Of a stretch of DNA of 64,000 nucleotides, positions 49,175 through 57,451 are shown one piece after another (within the stretch, counting starts at the first letter, position 1; the number at the start of each line of letters is the position of its first letter). Below the pieces are notes generated by a model, which was not told the origin of the DNA, made no database searches, and worked only from the letters and a program-made list of their open reading frames with translations. The DNA is from Eubacterium oxidoreducens. Its GTDB lineage: Bacteria > Bacillota > Clostridia > Lachnospirales > Lachnospiraceae. The position numbers were made by a program, and so were the translations under genes. Location: NCBI RefSeq assembly GCF_900104415.1, contig NZ_FMXR01000008.1, positions 1 to 64,000 on the forward strand, given 5' to 3'.

Positions 49175-49332
49175 CAATTAAGGAATTATACGAAATGGCA
49201 AAAGCTAACCATATTGAAAATTTTAATATAGAAATTCAATATCGTGATGGTGGCGGATATTACGAAGGTACTTCTGAATTAATGGAAGAAGAAATCGAGG
49301 TAAACGATACACAAAAAACAGTAATATTATAA
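49171..49332 (+). CDS. Small hypothetical protein
   Basis: A 53-residue protein (MTIKELYEMAKANHIENFNI), coupled by a 4-nt overlap. No function known. Confidence 0.55.
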   Translation: MTIKELYEMAKANHIENFNIEIQYRDGGGYYEGTSELMEEEIEVNDTQKTVIL

Positions 49333-49345
49333 AGGAGTTGTAAAA

Positions 49346-49555
49346 ATGAGCAGTGTAAGCAGTTCAGTAGAATTATGGCTTAGCAAAGAAGACAAAGAAT
49401 TGTTGAAAAAAGCAATTGCAAAGATTGAAGACATCAAGCAAGCTTTGTGGAATGAGGATTTGTTCTTAGAAGGGCAAGATATTTACTACGAACTTGAAAA
49501 AGAGTATCGTCAGCATGATTGCAAATTGCCGACAATAATTGATATTAGCGAGTGA
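49346..49555 (+). CDS. Hypothetical protein
   Basis: A 69-residue acidic helical protein. AAAGGAG lies upstream. No family recognised. Confidence 0.55.
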   Translation: MSSVSSSVELWLSKEDKELLKKAIAKIEDIKQALWNEDLFLEGQDIYYELEKEYRQHDCKLPTIIDISE

Positions 49556-49565
49556 GGCAAGAAAA

Positions 49566-49763
49566 ATGAAAGTAACACAAACGATTGAATTAACAGATGC
49601 AGAAAGAATAACCGTGCAGAAATTTCTTAAATTAAGTGACGATATATCAAGCATGACGAGAATTTCAATGAGCGATGTTTTTGAATATTTCGTAGATAAT
49701 GCAGATATTCAGGATGATGATACTTATGTAATTAGCGAATTGCATCAAATAAATGATATGTAA
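49566..49763 (+). CDS. Hypothetical protein
   Basis: A 65-residue protein (MKVTQTIELTDAERITVQKF). GAGGCAAG upstream is a weak ribosome binding site for the ATG at 49566. No family recognised. Confidence 0.5.
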   Translation: MKVTQTIELTDAERITVQKFLKLSDDISSMTRISMSDVFEYFVDNADIQDDDTYVISELHQINDM

Positions 49764-49775
49764 GGAAGTGAGTTC

Positions 49776-50138
49776 ATGTTAAGAAAAAGACGTTTTAATC
49801 GAATTATAAAAGATGCAGAAAAGAAGTTTAAGGATAAATACGGAGTATTTGTCTTTGTCGAGGAGTTTTTAAACGGAAATAATCGTAACTTATATAAAAA
49901 CATATGCTGTAGAAATAATTGTGATGACCAATTTGTTGCACTCCCAAAGCCGTATATATCCGCAGTGTTTTCAAGTAAGGAAGAAGCAGAAAAGGCGGGA
50001 AGTGTTTTGCGAGGATATTTTAAGACAGTCATTACTTCGCCCGAAAGTTTGTTTGACATTATGGTGAAAATGAACTTTGGGTGCGATTTTACTTGTTTCC
50101 CAAATGCAGATAAGGCGGTGATTGAAAGTAATAGATAA
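49776..50138 (+). CDS. Hypothetical protein
   Basis: A 120-residue basic protein with four Cys (CCRNNCDDQ and later CDFTCFP). AAGGAAG lies upstream. No family recognised. It overlaps the next gene. Confidence 0.55.
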   Translation: MLRKRRFNRIIKDAEKKFKDKYGVFVFVEEFLNGNNRNLYKNICCRNNCDDQFVALPKPYISAVFSSKEEAEKAGSVLRGYFKTVITSPESLFDIMVKMNFGCDFTCFPNADKAVIESNR

Positions 50139-50319
50139 GGTTTGGTCAAAAAGGGCAGGCGAAAGCGACTTTGCTTTTTTGCAAAGAGCGGCAAGAGGGA
50201 TTACTAAAAGGTATCAGACAAGTATAGATATTGCTGAAAAAGAGAACTTTTCGTTTTATGCGAAAAATAGATTATTTAAAATCACAGTAAAAAGAGGCAG
50301 ATGTATCGTAGAGTATTAA
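50122..50319 (+). CDS. Hypothetical protein
   Basis: A 65-residue basic protein from TTG with AAGGCGG upstream. The C-terminus (NRLFKITVKRGRCIVEY) looks beta-stranded. No family recognised. Confidence 0.5.
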   Translation: MKVIDKVWSKRAGESDFAFLQRAARGITKRYQTSIDIAEKENFSFYAKNRLFKITVKRGRCIVEY

Positions 50320-50331
50320 GGAGGAAACATA

Positions 50332-50439
50332 GTGGATAGACTTTTTATTAAAGCCAAAACGTGGCTTGAAACCAACGAGAAGAACAAAAATGTCATTCGG
50401 GCAATGCGTATTTTATCAAAACTTTTTGTACGGAAATAA
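50332..50439 (+). CDS. Tiny basic peptide
   Basis: A 35-residue frame from GTG (VDRLFIKAKTWLETNEKNKN, then VIRAMRILSKLFVRK) with AAGGAGG 8 nt upstream. It is amphipathic and basic. The good ribosome binding site supports translation. Confidence 0.5.
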   Translation: MDRLFIKAKTWLETNEKNKNVIRAMRILSKLFVRK

Positions 50440-50446
50440 TTTTTAT

Positions 50447-50454
50447 GTACTTAT
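50447..50454 (+). promoter_or_regulatory. GTACTTAT motif 23
   Basis: First GTACTTAT after an 8.5-kb gap without the motif. AGAAAAGGAGG follows. Confidence 0.55.
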
Positions 50455-50477
50455 CCTTTAGAAAAGGAGGAAAATGC

Positions 50478-51341
50478 ATGAAAAAGAAACTAATTGCACT
50501 AATGTTAACTTGTGTTATGACCGTCATGCCAATGAGTGCATTTGCAAATATCACAATGGAAAAGACAGGAGAAGCCGTTGATGCTAAGCTGTCTGAAACT
50601 TCGTATACCTATGATGAAGACTCGCATATCCCTGAGGTTTATTTCAGTTATTACGGGCTTTCGTTAATTGAAAAGACACATTATACAATTTATGGTGTGT
50701 ATTCTGATGCAAATTGCACAACAAAAGTGAAAAAGCCGAAAGAAGTCGGCACGTATTACTTAAAATGCTATGCAGTAAGTGGAAGTGGTTTTGTAGGAAG
50801 TGAAACACTTCCTTATCAGATTACGGGGGTTTCGGCGAAAAAGCTAAAAATCACGTTAAAGACAACTTCTTATGACTATGATGGGAAAGCAAAAGAGCCG
50901 TCTGTTACTGTAAAATATGCAAATGGAACAAGTGTGGATAAAGACGATTATACCGTCACTTATTCTAATAACAAAAATGCAGGTACGGCAAAAGTTACCA
51001 TTGCAGGAACAGGAAATATTACAGGAAGTGTTACAAAGACCTTTAAAATCAAAAAGGTTGCATCAAGCACATCTGTAAAAAACGAAAGCAAGACGTATAG
51101 TTATTCCAAAACCTCAGCAAGGAGTTTTAAGATTGGAGCAAGCAATACGTCAGGGGGCAAGATTACTTATTCCATTACAAAATATCCGAGTGGTGGGAAA
51201 AAGTATATAAAGGTAAGTTCAAAAGGAGTGGTGACGCTCAAAAAGAAAGCACCAAAAGGCACTTATAAAATTAAAGTAACATCAAAGGCAACTACGAATT
51301 ATAAAAAATCGTCAGCAACGGTTGTGGTAACGGTTAAATAA
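50478..51341 (+). CDS. Secreted Ig-like (MBG-type) repeat protein
   Basis: A 287-residue protein. Residues 1-26 are a signal peptide (MKKKLIALMLTCVMTVMPMS, ending AFA). Two Ig-like modules of the MBG type follow: TSYTYDEDSHIPEVYF, and TTSYDYDGKAKEPSVTV with DDYTVTYSNNKNAGTAKVTI. A basic C-terminal module follows. No cell-wall anchor is seen. It sits just before the coupling ATPase gene, which may link it to mating-cell contact. Confidence 0.7.
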   Translation: MKKKLIALMLTCVMTVMPMSAFANITMEKTGEAVDAKLSETSYTYDEDSHIPEVYFSYYGLSLIEKTHYTIYGVYSDANCTTKVKKPKEVGTYYLKCYAVSGSGFVGSETLPYQITGVSAKKLKITLKTTSYDYDGKAKEPSVTVKYANGTSVDKDDYTVTYSNNKNAGTAKVTIAGTGNITGSVTKTFKIKKVASSTSVKNESKTYSYSKTSARSFKIGASNTSGGKITYSITKYPSGGKKYIKVSSKGVVTLKKKAPKGTYKIKVTSKATTNYKKSSATVVVTVK

Positions 51342-51349
51342 GGTAAAAG

Positions 51350-51384
51350 GAGAGCAAGGATAATAGTCTTTGCTCTTTTTTTTA
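51350..51384 (+). terminator. Rho-independent terminator
   Basis: GAGCAA / TTGCTC hairpin with T8. Confidence 0.75.
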
Positions 51385-51403
51385 TGCCAAAAATGCCTTT
51401 TGT

Positions 51404-51411
51404 GTACTTAT
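51404..51411 (+). promoter_or_regulatory. GTACTTAT motif 24
   Basis: ATGCC, a variant of the TGTCY box, lies 16 nt before TACTTAT. It drives the coupling-protein gene. Confidence 0.55.
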
Positions 51412-51440
51412 ATAAAAAAAAAATAGAAAGGAGATTTTTT

Positions 51441-53933
51441 ATGACAAATAACGCAAAAATATTTGCAGAAAGTATTGGGAACGGAAAGAAAATAAGAAAA
51501 CCGCCCAAAGAAGACTTAAAAAAGGGAGCAATTGTATATGTCATTGCCCTTGCTTTACTTGTTTATGTGGTAGGTGTGCTAGTTAATTTTGGCAAAACAT
51601 CAAAATTGTCGTTTGGCTTTCACCTATACGCCTTTACTTCGTCAGCAGGAAATATGATGTTTGTAATCTTTGTGATTGCAATAAGTGCTTTGTTTTTCTA
51701 CGCATTGTTCGTAGGGGAAAGTGACGATTTAATTGAAATGAACGGAGTGAAGTATAAAAGAAGTGGACCATATGGAAATTCTCATGAACTATCATATAGA
51801 GAACTTCCTGATGCTTTTGGCTTGCATGATTCCGTTTTGGAAACAAAGGATATTATATTAGGAATTAAAGACAAAAAATGGTTGTCCGTGGATATTAACG
51901 CAACGACTAATAAAAACATAGCCATTTGTGGACCACAGGGTTCAGGAAAATCCGTGTGGTTACAGTCCTATATTTTCCAATGTGCAAAAAGAGGCGAGTC
52001 TATCATGGTAAACGACTCAAAAGGAGAGCTTTACCGAGATAATTTGTATTATCTGAAAAAGCAGGGCTATGAAGTGTATCAATGGAATGTTATTCCCGAA
52101 GCACGAATCCACTCTGATGCATGGAATTTAATGAATGAGTTTTTGGGAAATGATGACCTTTCCGTAGAACGAGTTGACCAATTAACAGAGGCAATGGTTG
52201 TTATTACAGGTGGAGATAAAGAAGAAAAGTTCTACCATGACCTTGCAGTTTCCTTGTGGTCGTCCGCAATTCACTATGCAAGAACAGAGATTCCGCATTG
52301 CACAATTGGAGATGTCTATAATTTGTTCACCATGAACACAAAGGACGAACTGAAAGCAAAGATTACCGCCTTGCCGTCCTCTCACCCTGCACAAATCTCA
52401 TTTAAAGGTTTTTCAGATATTAAAAGTGACTCTATTCAGGACTCCGCTTATATGGGAATCCGTTCAAGATTTCATTTTTTAAGTTCTGAAATTTGTCAGC
52501 AGATGCTTGGAAATGATGGTATTCATATCAATGATTTGGCAGATAAAAAGGTTGCTGTCTTTGTTATCAATAACGATTCATCAAACCCATATATGCCAAT
52601 GCTGACACTGTTTTTTAAAACCGCCTTTTCAAAACTTTTCACTTATGCAATGGGAAATGGGCTTGGAAAGTGTAAAGTTCCTGTCAATATTTTGCTTGAT
52701 GAGTTTCCAACCGTTGGAACGATTGATGACTTTAAACATAGACTTGCTCTTGCGAGAAGTTTAAATATTGCCGTTGTACTGATTTTCCAAAATATTCCAC
52801 AGATGCAAAATAGATTTCCAAATGGAGAATGGGAAGAATATTTGGCGGGTTGTTCGTATAAAGTTTGCCTCGGCGTTGGGGATAACACAACCGCTGATTG
52901 GTTTTCAAAGCTTAGTGGAACGACAGGAATTGAAGTTAATACGGTAAAGAAAGATTATAAGACAATTCGAATGACGGATTATACCCCCGGTTATGCCGAG
53001 TCAACGGGATATGGTAAAAAACCTGCTCTTATGCCTGATGATTTGCTTGCAATCGGACAAGGTGTTTATGATGGAGATGACGAAAAGACCGATTTTTGCT
53101 ATATCTTTGTCACAGGTGGATATGATGGATTTTTAAAGGTAGGAAAGCCAAAGTATTATAAAATGCCTGAATGTGCAAAAATGCGTAAGATTCCGTATAG
53201 TCATTTAACTCCGCTTTGGCGAGTAGGAGATGATTATACAACGGATAAGGTAACGGGAGATGAAATTATTGACGTTGACGCATTGATTGAAGATGCCGAA
53301 AAGACGGATACCTATGTTGTTACAGACCCGTATGGACAAGAAATCGTAGAATCAAGAGTCGTTTTGCATGAATCTATCCGTTCGAGCGTAGAAAAAGAAT
53401 TAAAAGCAATGATTAAAAAGTATAAGGTGGAAGGCAGATTCCCAAATGGAGATGCGTTCTTTGATGCAGACGGGCATGAAGTAGAAGAAGAAGTTTTTGA
53501 GGACATTCCAAAGAAAACTTTAAAATCTATGAAAGAGCAAAAGATTGCAAGTGTGACCGAAGAAGATGAGGAAACAATTCATGAGGCAAAAGAGGAAGAA
53601 AATGCCTTAAAAGAGCAGATGGAGGAACTTTTGAAACAGCAAAGAGAATTTATGGAGAGGCAAAAAGAACAACAAGAGTTTATGCAACAGCAAAAGGCAG
53701 AACTTGAAAAGCTAAAAGAGGAAAAAGCATCTTTAGAAAAAGAACTTCGGGAGAAAGAATCTCATAAAGAAGAAAAAGATAAATCAAAAGAAGATACTCC
53801 ACCTGCAAAACAAGAAGAGAATCCTCATACAAAGCAAGAGGGAACTCCTGCTACAAGACAAAAGCCGAAAAGAGATAACCAACCCGTAAGAGAATCAGGG
53901 CTTTCAAATACGGATATTTTCAACTTTTTGTAG
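51441..53933 (+). CDS. VirD4/TcpA-type conjugative coupling ATPase
   Basis: An 830-residue membrane ATPase. Two N-terminal membrane segments (about 28-49 and 71-91) precede the motor domain. Walker A is GPQGSGKS at 164-171, followed by MVNDSKGELYRDN. Walker B is VNILLDEFPTVG at about residue 420, followed by the LALARSLNIAVVLIFQNIPQ sensor. The C-terminal 200 residues are an acidic coiled coil. It should bring DNA-protein substrates to the transfer channel. AGAAAGGAG supports the ATG at 51441. It heads the Tad-like cluster. Confidence 0.9.
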   Translation: MTNNAKIFAESIGNGKKIRKPPKEDLKKGAIVYVIALALLVYVVGVLVNFGKTSKLSFGFHLYAFTSSAGNMMFVIFVIAISALFFYALFVGESDDLIEMNGVKYKRSGPYGNSHELSYRELPDAFGLHDSVLETKDIILGIKDKKWLSVDINATTNKNIAICGPQGSGKSVWLQSYIFQCAKRGESIMVNDSKGELYRDNLYYLKKQGYEVYQWNVIPEARIHSDAWNLMNEFLGNDDLSVERVDQLTEAMVVITGGDKEEKFYHDLAVSLWSSAIHYARTEIPHCTIGDVYNLFTMNTKDELKAKITALPSSHPAQISFKGFSDIKSDSIQDSAYMGIRSRFHFLSSEICQQMLGNDGIHINDLADKKVAVFVINNDSSNPYMPMLTLFFKTAFSKLFTYAMGNGLGKCKVPVNILLDEFPTVGTIDDFKHRLALARSLNIAVVLIFQNIPQMQNRFPNGEWEEYLAGCSYKVCLGVGDNTTADWFSKLSGTTGIEVNTVKKDYKTIRMTDYTPGYAESTGYGKKPALMPDDLLAIGQGVYDGDDEKTDFCYIFVTGGYDGFLKVGKPKYYKMPECAKMRKIPYSHLTPLWRVGDDYTTDKVTGDEIIDVDALIEDAEKTDTYVVTDPYGQEIVESRVVLHESIRSSVEKELKAMIKKYKVEGRFPNGDAFFDADGHEVEEEVFEDIPKKTLKSMKEQKIASVTEEDEETIHEAKEEENALKEQMEELLKQQREFMERQKEQQEFMQQQKAELEKLKEEKASLEKELREKESHKEEKDKSKEDTPPAKQEENPHTKQEGTPATRQKPKRDNQPVRESGLSNTDIFNFL

Positions 53934-54029
53934 AAGAAAACGAACAAACCTAAAAGCCCCAAAAACCGTATAAATACAGCATTTATAAGCACCAAGTGTC
54001 CAAAATTACCCACTATATGGATACTTGGT

Positions 54030-54037
54030 GTACTTAT
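54030..54037 (+). promoter_or_regulatory. GTACTTAT motif 25
   Basis: Precedes the S1-domain gene by about 55 nt. Confidence 0.5.
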
Positions 54038-54090
54038 TTTATGAAGGGTGAAAGCTCTTAGAATAATATCGAAAAAGGAGGGTGCAAACT

Positions 54091-55182
54091 ATGGCAGATG
54101 AAAAACCAATTGACGAAAACATCCGTGTTTCAGACGAAGATTTAGAAATGGAAATGTCTGAAATGGATATGCCTGATGAAGTGCAAGAGCCAAGCGAGCC
54201 TGAAAAAACGCAGGAAACAGACAAGTCTGATGAAACAAAGGAACAGGCAAAGAAGGAAGAAACACCAAAAAAGGCAGCGTCAAAATCTGTTACACCGAAA
54301 AAGAAAAAGAGTGTTCTTCGGATTAACGAAGATGCTCCTGACTACGAAGAAGATGAAGCTAGTGAGTCTTATTGGAATGACATTCGCACATCAGCACGAA
54401 CAAAGAAAGTTCTTACAGGTCTGATTGCATCTGTAGAAGCTCATAAGATTGGAGATGCGAAAGTCACACTTGTAGTTGTGTCTTATCACAGCTATCGGGT
54501 AATGATTCCAATTGATGAGATGAACATTGCAAGCACAGGTAGACAGTTCTCTGTGCCTGAGCAGATTCGTATTGCAAACACCATGATTGGAGCGGAAGTT
54601 GACTTTATCGTGACAAATGTACGAGAAAAGGACAGACAGTGCATGGGTTCACGAAAGGGAGCAATGGAGGCAAAGCGAAGAGATTTTTACTTAGCGAAAA
54701 AGCCAAAGATTACAAAAGGAACAATTGTTGAAGCAAGAGTGATTGCGGTAACAGAACAGATTGTTCGTTTGGAAGTATTTGGAGTTGAAGTATTTGCAAG
54801 AGTCTTTGATTTCGATAAGAGATGGACGGCAGATGCAAGAGAAAGATACTTTATTGGACAGCGAATCGTTGTTTCTATCAAAAATGTTGTAATTGGAGAA
54901 GATGGCAGCGTAAAAATCGAAGTTGGAGATAAGAACTTAGACCAAATTCCCGTACCTGAGTGTGTACGAGGTGGAAAGTATTTAGGTCAGGTTACGGCGA
55001 CCGCAAATGGTGCGTATTTTATTCGTTTACAGATTGGAGCAAATGCGATTGCACATTCAGCGGAAACAGGTTATCCCCTTCCGTGTAAACGAGATGATGT
55101 AGTGTTTGTTTGTACGAAGCAGGACGAAGATACAGGCTGTGCGTATGGAGTCATCACACGAATTGTAAGACCTGCTAGGTAA
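54091..55182 (+). CDS. S1-domain RNA-binding protein
   Basis: A 363-residue protein. An acidic, low-complexity N-terminus (1-90) is followed by two or three OB-fold/S1-like units: LTGLIASVEAHKIGDAKVTL, then KGTIVEARVIAVTEQIVRLE with EVFARVFDFD, then GKYLGQVTATANGAYFIRLQ. Similar S1-like proteins occur in ICEs of clostridia. AAAGGAGGG lies upstream. RNA or single-strand DNA binding is likely. It is transcribed between the coupling protein and the Tad genes. Confidence 0.7.
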   Translation: MADEKPIDENIRVSDEDLEMEMSEMDMPDEVQEPSEPEKTQETDKSDETKEQAKKEETPKKAASKSVTPKKKKSVLRINEDAPDYEEDEASESYWNDIRTSARTKKVLTGLIASVEAHKIGDAKVTLVVVSYHSYRVMIPIDEMNIASTGRQFSVPEQIRIANTMIGAEVDFIVTNVREKDRQCMGSRKGAMEAKRRDFYLAKKPKITKGTIVEARVIAVTEQIVRLEVFGVEVFARVFDFDKRWTADARERYFIGQRIVVSIKNVVIGEDGSVKIEVGDKNLDQIPVPECVRGGKYLGQVTATANGAYFIRLQIGANAIAHSAETGYPLPCKRDDVVFVCTKQDEDTGCAYGVITRIVRPAR

Positions 55183-55208
55183 ATATAAAAGGAAGGACGA
55201 GAAAAGTA

Positions 55209-55838
55209 GTGAATTTAAGACCAATTGACAATTATGCTTTTTGTGTCCAAAGGGATATTGAGCAGATAAAAAAATACTTGCTTGTTTGTTTGATAGTTGG
55301 AATCACTCTTAGCGGAATTTTGGGAATTGTCTCCCCACCTCTTGTCTTAGTTGGAGTTTTACTAACCGCTCTTAGTGAATTTTCACTTACCAAAACTTTG
55401 AATAAGAAAAAAGAAGAGGTTTCCGACTATCGTAAATCGACAATAAAACTAACAAAAGAGCGGTTTGAGGTTGTACAATCAGCCCCAAATTTAACATATG
55501 AAACCTTGTCATTACCTGTATCAAGCATTAAAAAACTTGTGATAGGAAGTGATTATTCATCATTTTATGTGTATATGACTGAGGGTGAGTATGTAGAAAT
55601 CAATGGCATCTTGCAAGAAAGTAACATTTTCTTAGTTGATACAAGAGCCTATGACAAAAAAGATATACTCACGCTGTTTCAAGAGTTAATGATATATACG
55701 GATGATGTAGAAGGAAATATGTCAAATTTAAAAGGAAAGAGCGTTGGAAAGTTAATTAAAAACGCATCTATCTATAGTGTAGGGCTGATTATTTTTACCA
55801 TCGCTATAGGCGTTTACAAATACATTGGAGGATTTTAA
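55209..55838 (+). CDS. Membrane protein of the transfer cluster
   Basis: A 209-residue protein from GTG with AAGGAAG upstream. It has two membrane segments near the N-terminus (about 25-43 and 46-60), a cytoplasmic PH-like beta domain (SDYSSFYVYMTEGEYVEING) and a C-terminal membrane segment. No family recognised. Confidence 0.55.
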   Translation: MNLRPIDNYAFCVQRDIEQIKKYLLVCLIVGITLSGILGIVSPPLVLVGVLLTALSEFSLTKTLNKKKEEVSDYRKSTIKLTKERFEVVQSAPNLTYETLSLPVSSIKKLVIGSDYSSFYVYMTEGEYVEINGILQESNIFLVDTRAYDKKDILTLFQELMIYTDDVEGNMSNLKGKSVGKLIKNASIYSVGLIIFTIAIGVYKYIGGF

Positions 55839-55839
55839 C

Positions 55840-56040
55840 ATGAGAGGAACAGTAAAGTGGTATAACGCAGGCAGAGGCTATGGGTTTATCGCAGGAGAGA
55901 ACGGAACAGAGTACTTTGCTCATCATTCAAACATTAAAGCAGAAGGCTTTCGTAGACTTAGACAAGGACACAAGGTCGAATTTGATGTAGGAAAAGATGA
56001 AAAGGGCAGAGAACTTGCAGAGTCTATTGTGGAATTTTAA
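55840..56040 (+). CDS. Cold-shock protein (CspA family)
   Basis: A 66-residue protein. GTVKWYNAGRGYGFIAGENG and EYFAHHSNI are the RNP1- and RNP2-type motifs of cold-shock domains, which bind single-stranded nucleic acid. Its place inside the transfer cluster suggests work on transferred single strands or transcripts. Confidence 0.9.
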   Translation: MRGTVKWYNAGRGYGFIAGENGTEYFAHHSNIKAEGFRRLRQGHKVEFDVGKDEKGRELAESIVEF

Positions 56041-56055
56041 GAAAGGAGTTTATTT

Positions 56056-56226
56056 ATGAGAGAAATTTTTGAAGAGTATGGCGGAGCAATTATTACAGCT
56101 ATTGTAATTGTAGCATTTATTGTTGTTATGGTTGCACTGATTAAGAACGGAGTATTGACAGACCAGTTTGAAGCATTGATTGAGAACTTCTCAAATAATG
56201 CAGATAGTGCATCAGGATTAGGATAA
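56056..56226 (+). CDS. Pilin-like peptide (IFEEYG family)
   Basis: A 56-residue protein (MREIFEEYGGAIITAIVIVA) with one hydrophobic helix after an acidic EYG motif, like Flp/Tad prepilins. GAAAGGAG lies upstream. It is placed just before the Tad-type ATPase. Two more members lie at 59468 and 59625. Confidence 0.65.
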   Translation: MREIFEEYGGAIITAIVIVAFIVVMVALIKNGVLTDQFEALIENFSNNADSASGLG

Positions 56227-56308
56227 AAGTCGATAAACTTCTCGGCTTGACTGACAGGCGAGGTGAAATATCCTCGCCTATTTTATTAAATGAGAAAGGG
56301 AACGAAAG

Positions 56309-57451
56309 ATGCAAAACAAAGAATTAAAAATTGAAAAAACACAATTTGGACCATTTGCTAAATATATTGAAAACGAAGACATCACGGATGTGGATTATAA
56401 CGGAAGAGATATTTGGCTTACAAATGTAAAGAGCGGACGAAAGAAGATTAGTGCTAAGGAAGCAGGGGTAACACAAGACTTTGTTGTGAAGTTTTCACAG
56501 ATTGTTTCAAATGCCGTAAGTGGCTCGTTAAATCAGATGAATCCTGTATTAGAGGCTGAAACAAAAACACTTAGAATTAGTATTGTGCATGAATCAAAGG
56601 CAGTAAGCGGAAGAAGCATTTGTCTTAGAAAATCACTTGGACGTATGCGACTTACGACAGAAAATATCTTGGAAGATAAATATTTGCCACCCGAAGCACT
56701 TGCATTTTTTATCAATGGAATTAAGGCAAAACTTAATTTTGTTTTTTGCGGAGAGCCGGGAGCAGGAAAGACGGAAATTTCTAAGTATGTGTCACAATTC
56801 ATTAACCCGACTGAAAGAGTTATTACGATTGAAGATAACCTTGAATGGCATTACTCCTCTATTAACCCAACTGCTGATAGCGTAGAGCTTAAGGTAGACG
56901 ATAGAATTTTCACTTATGTAGATGCAATCAAGGCTTGCCTTAGACAGAATCCAAAGTGGATTATGCTGTCAGAAGCTCGCTCGGTAGAGGCAAAGTATTT
57001 GCTTGAATCTTTGTCTACAGGTGTTCACGGAATCACTACTATCCATTGCGATGATGTACGCAAAGTTCCTGCACGACTTTTAAATATGATGGAATCAAGA
57101 GAAGATGCAGACAGACTTGAAAATGATGCATATGAATTTATTGATGTAGTCGCACTTGTTCGTAAGAAGGCAAAGCATGACGGAACATCATTTAGATACA
57201 TTGACCAAATCGGGCTTTTGTCAGTAGAAAATGGAGAAAAGAAAATCACAATGATTATGACGAATGGAAAGATGACAACGCAAAACTTGCCTTCGTCCAT
57301 TTTAAATAAGTTCCATTTTGCAGATATTATCAGTCCTTTTGAAAATGCATATGTAAATGATGCATTAAATGGTCAGGCGGGAGCAAGCGAATTTGATTAT
57401 CGCAGAGCAGAAGATGTGCAGAGTTTTTTAGAGGAGGAAGATAATGGATAA
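56309..57451 (+). CDS. CpaF/TadA-type secretion ATPase
   Basis: A 380-residue ATPase. Walker A is FCGEPGAGKTEISK, the Asp-box region VITIEDNLEW, Walker B KWIMLSEARSVEAKYLLES and the His-box HGITTIHCDD: the full set of Tad/VirB11-like ATPases. CpaF-type enzymes drive assembly and retraction of Flp pili. It overlaps the TadB/C-like gene by 8 nt. Within this element it would power a pilus or a DNA-transfer apparatus. Confidence 0.9.
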   Translation: MQNKELKIEKTQFGPFAKYIENEDITDVDYNGRDIWLTNVKSGRKKISAKEAGVTQDFVVKFSQIVSNAVSGSLNQMNPVLEAETKTLRISIVHESKAVSGRSICLRKSLGRMRLTTENILEDKYLPPEALAFFINGIKAKLNFVFCGEPGAGKTEISKYVSQFINPTERVITIEDNLEWHYSSINPTADSVELKVDDRIFTYVDAIKACLRQNPKWIMLSEARSVEAKYLLESLSTGVHGITTIHCDDVRKVPARLLNMMESREDADRLENDAYEFIDVVALVRKKAKHDGTSFRYIDQIGLLSVENGEKKITMIMTNGKMTTQNLPSSILNKFHFADIISPFENAYVNDALNGQAGASEFDYRRAEDVQSFLEEEDNG

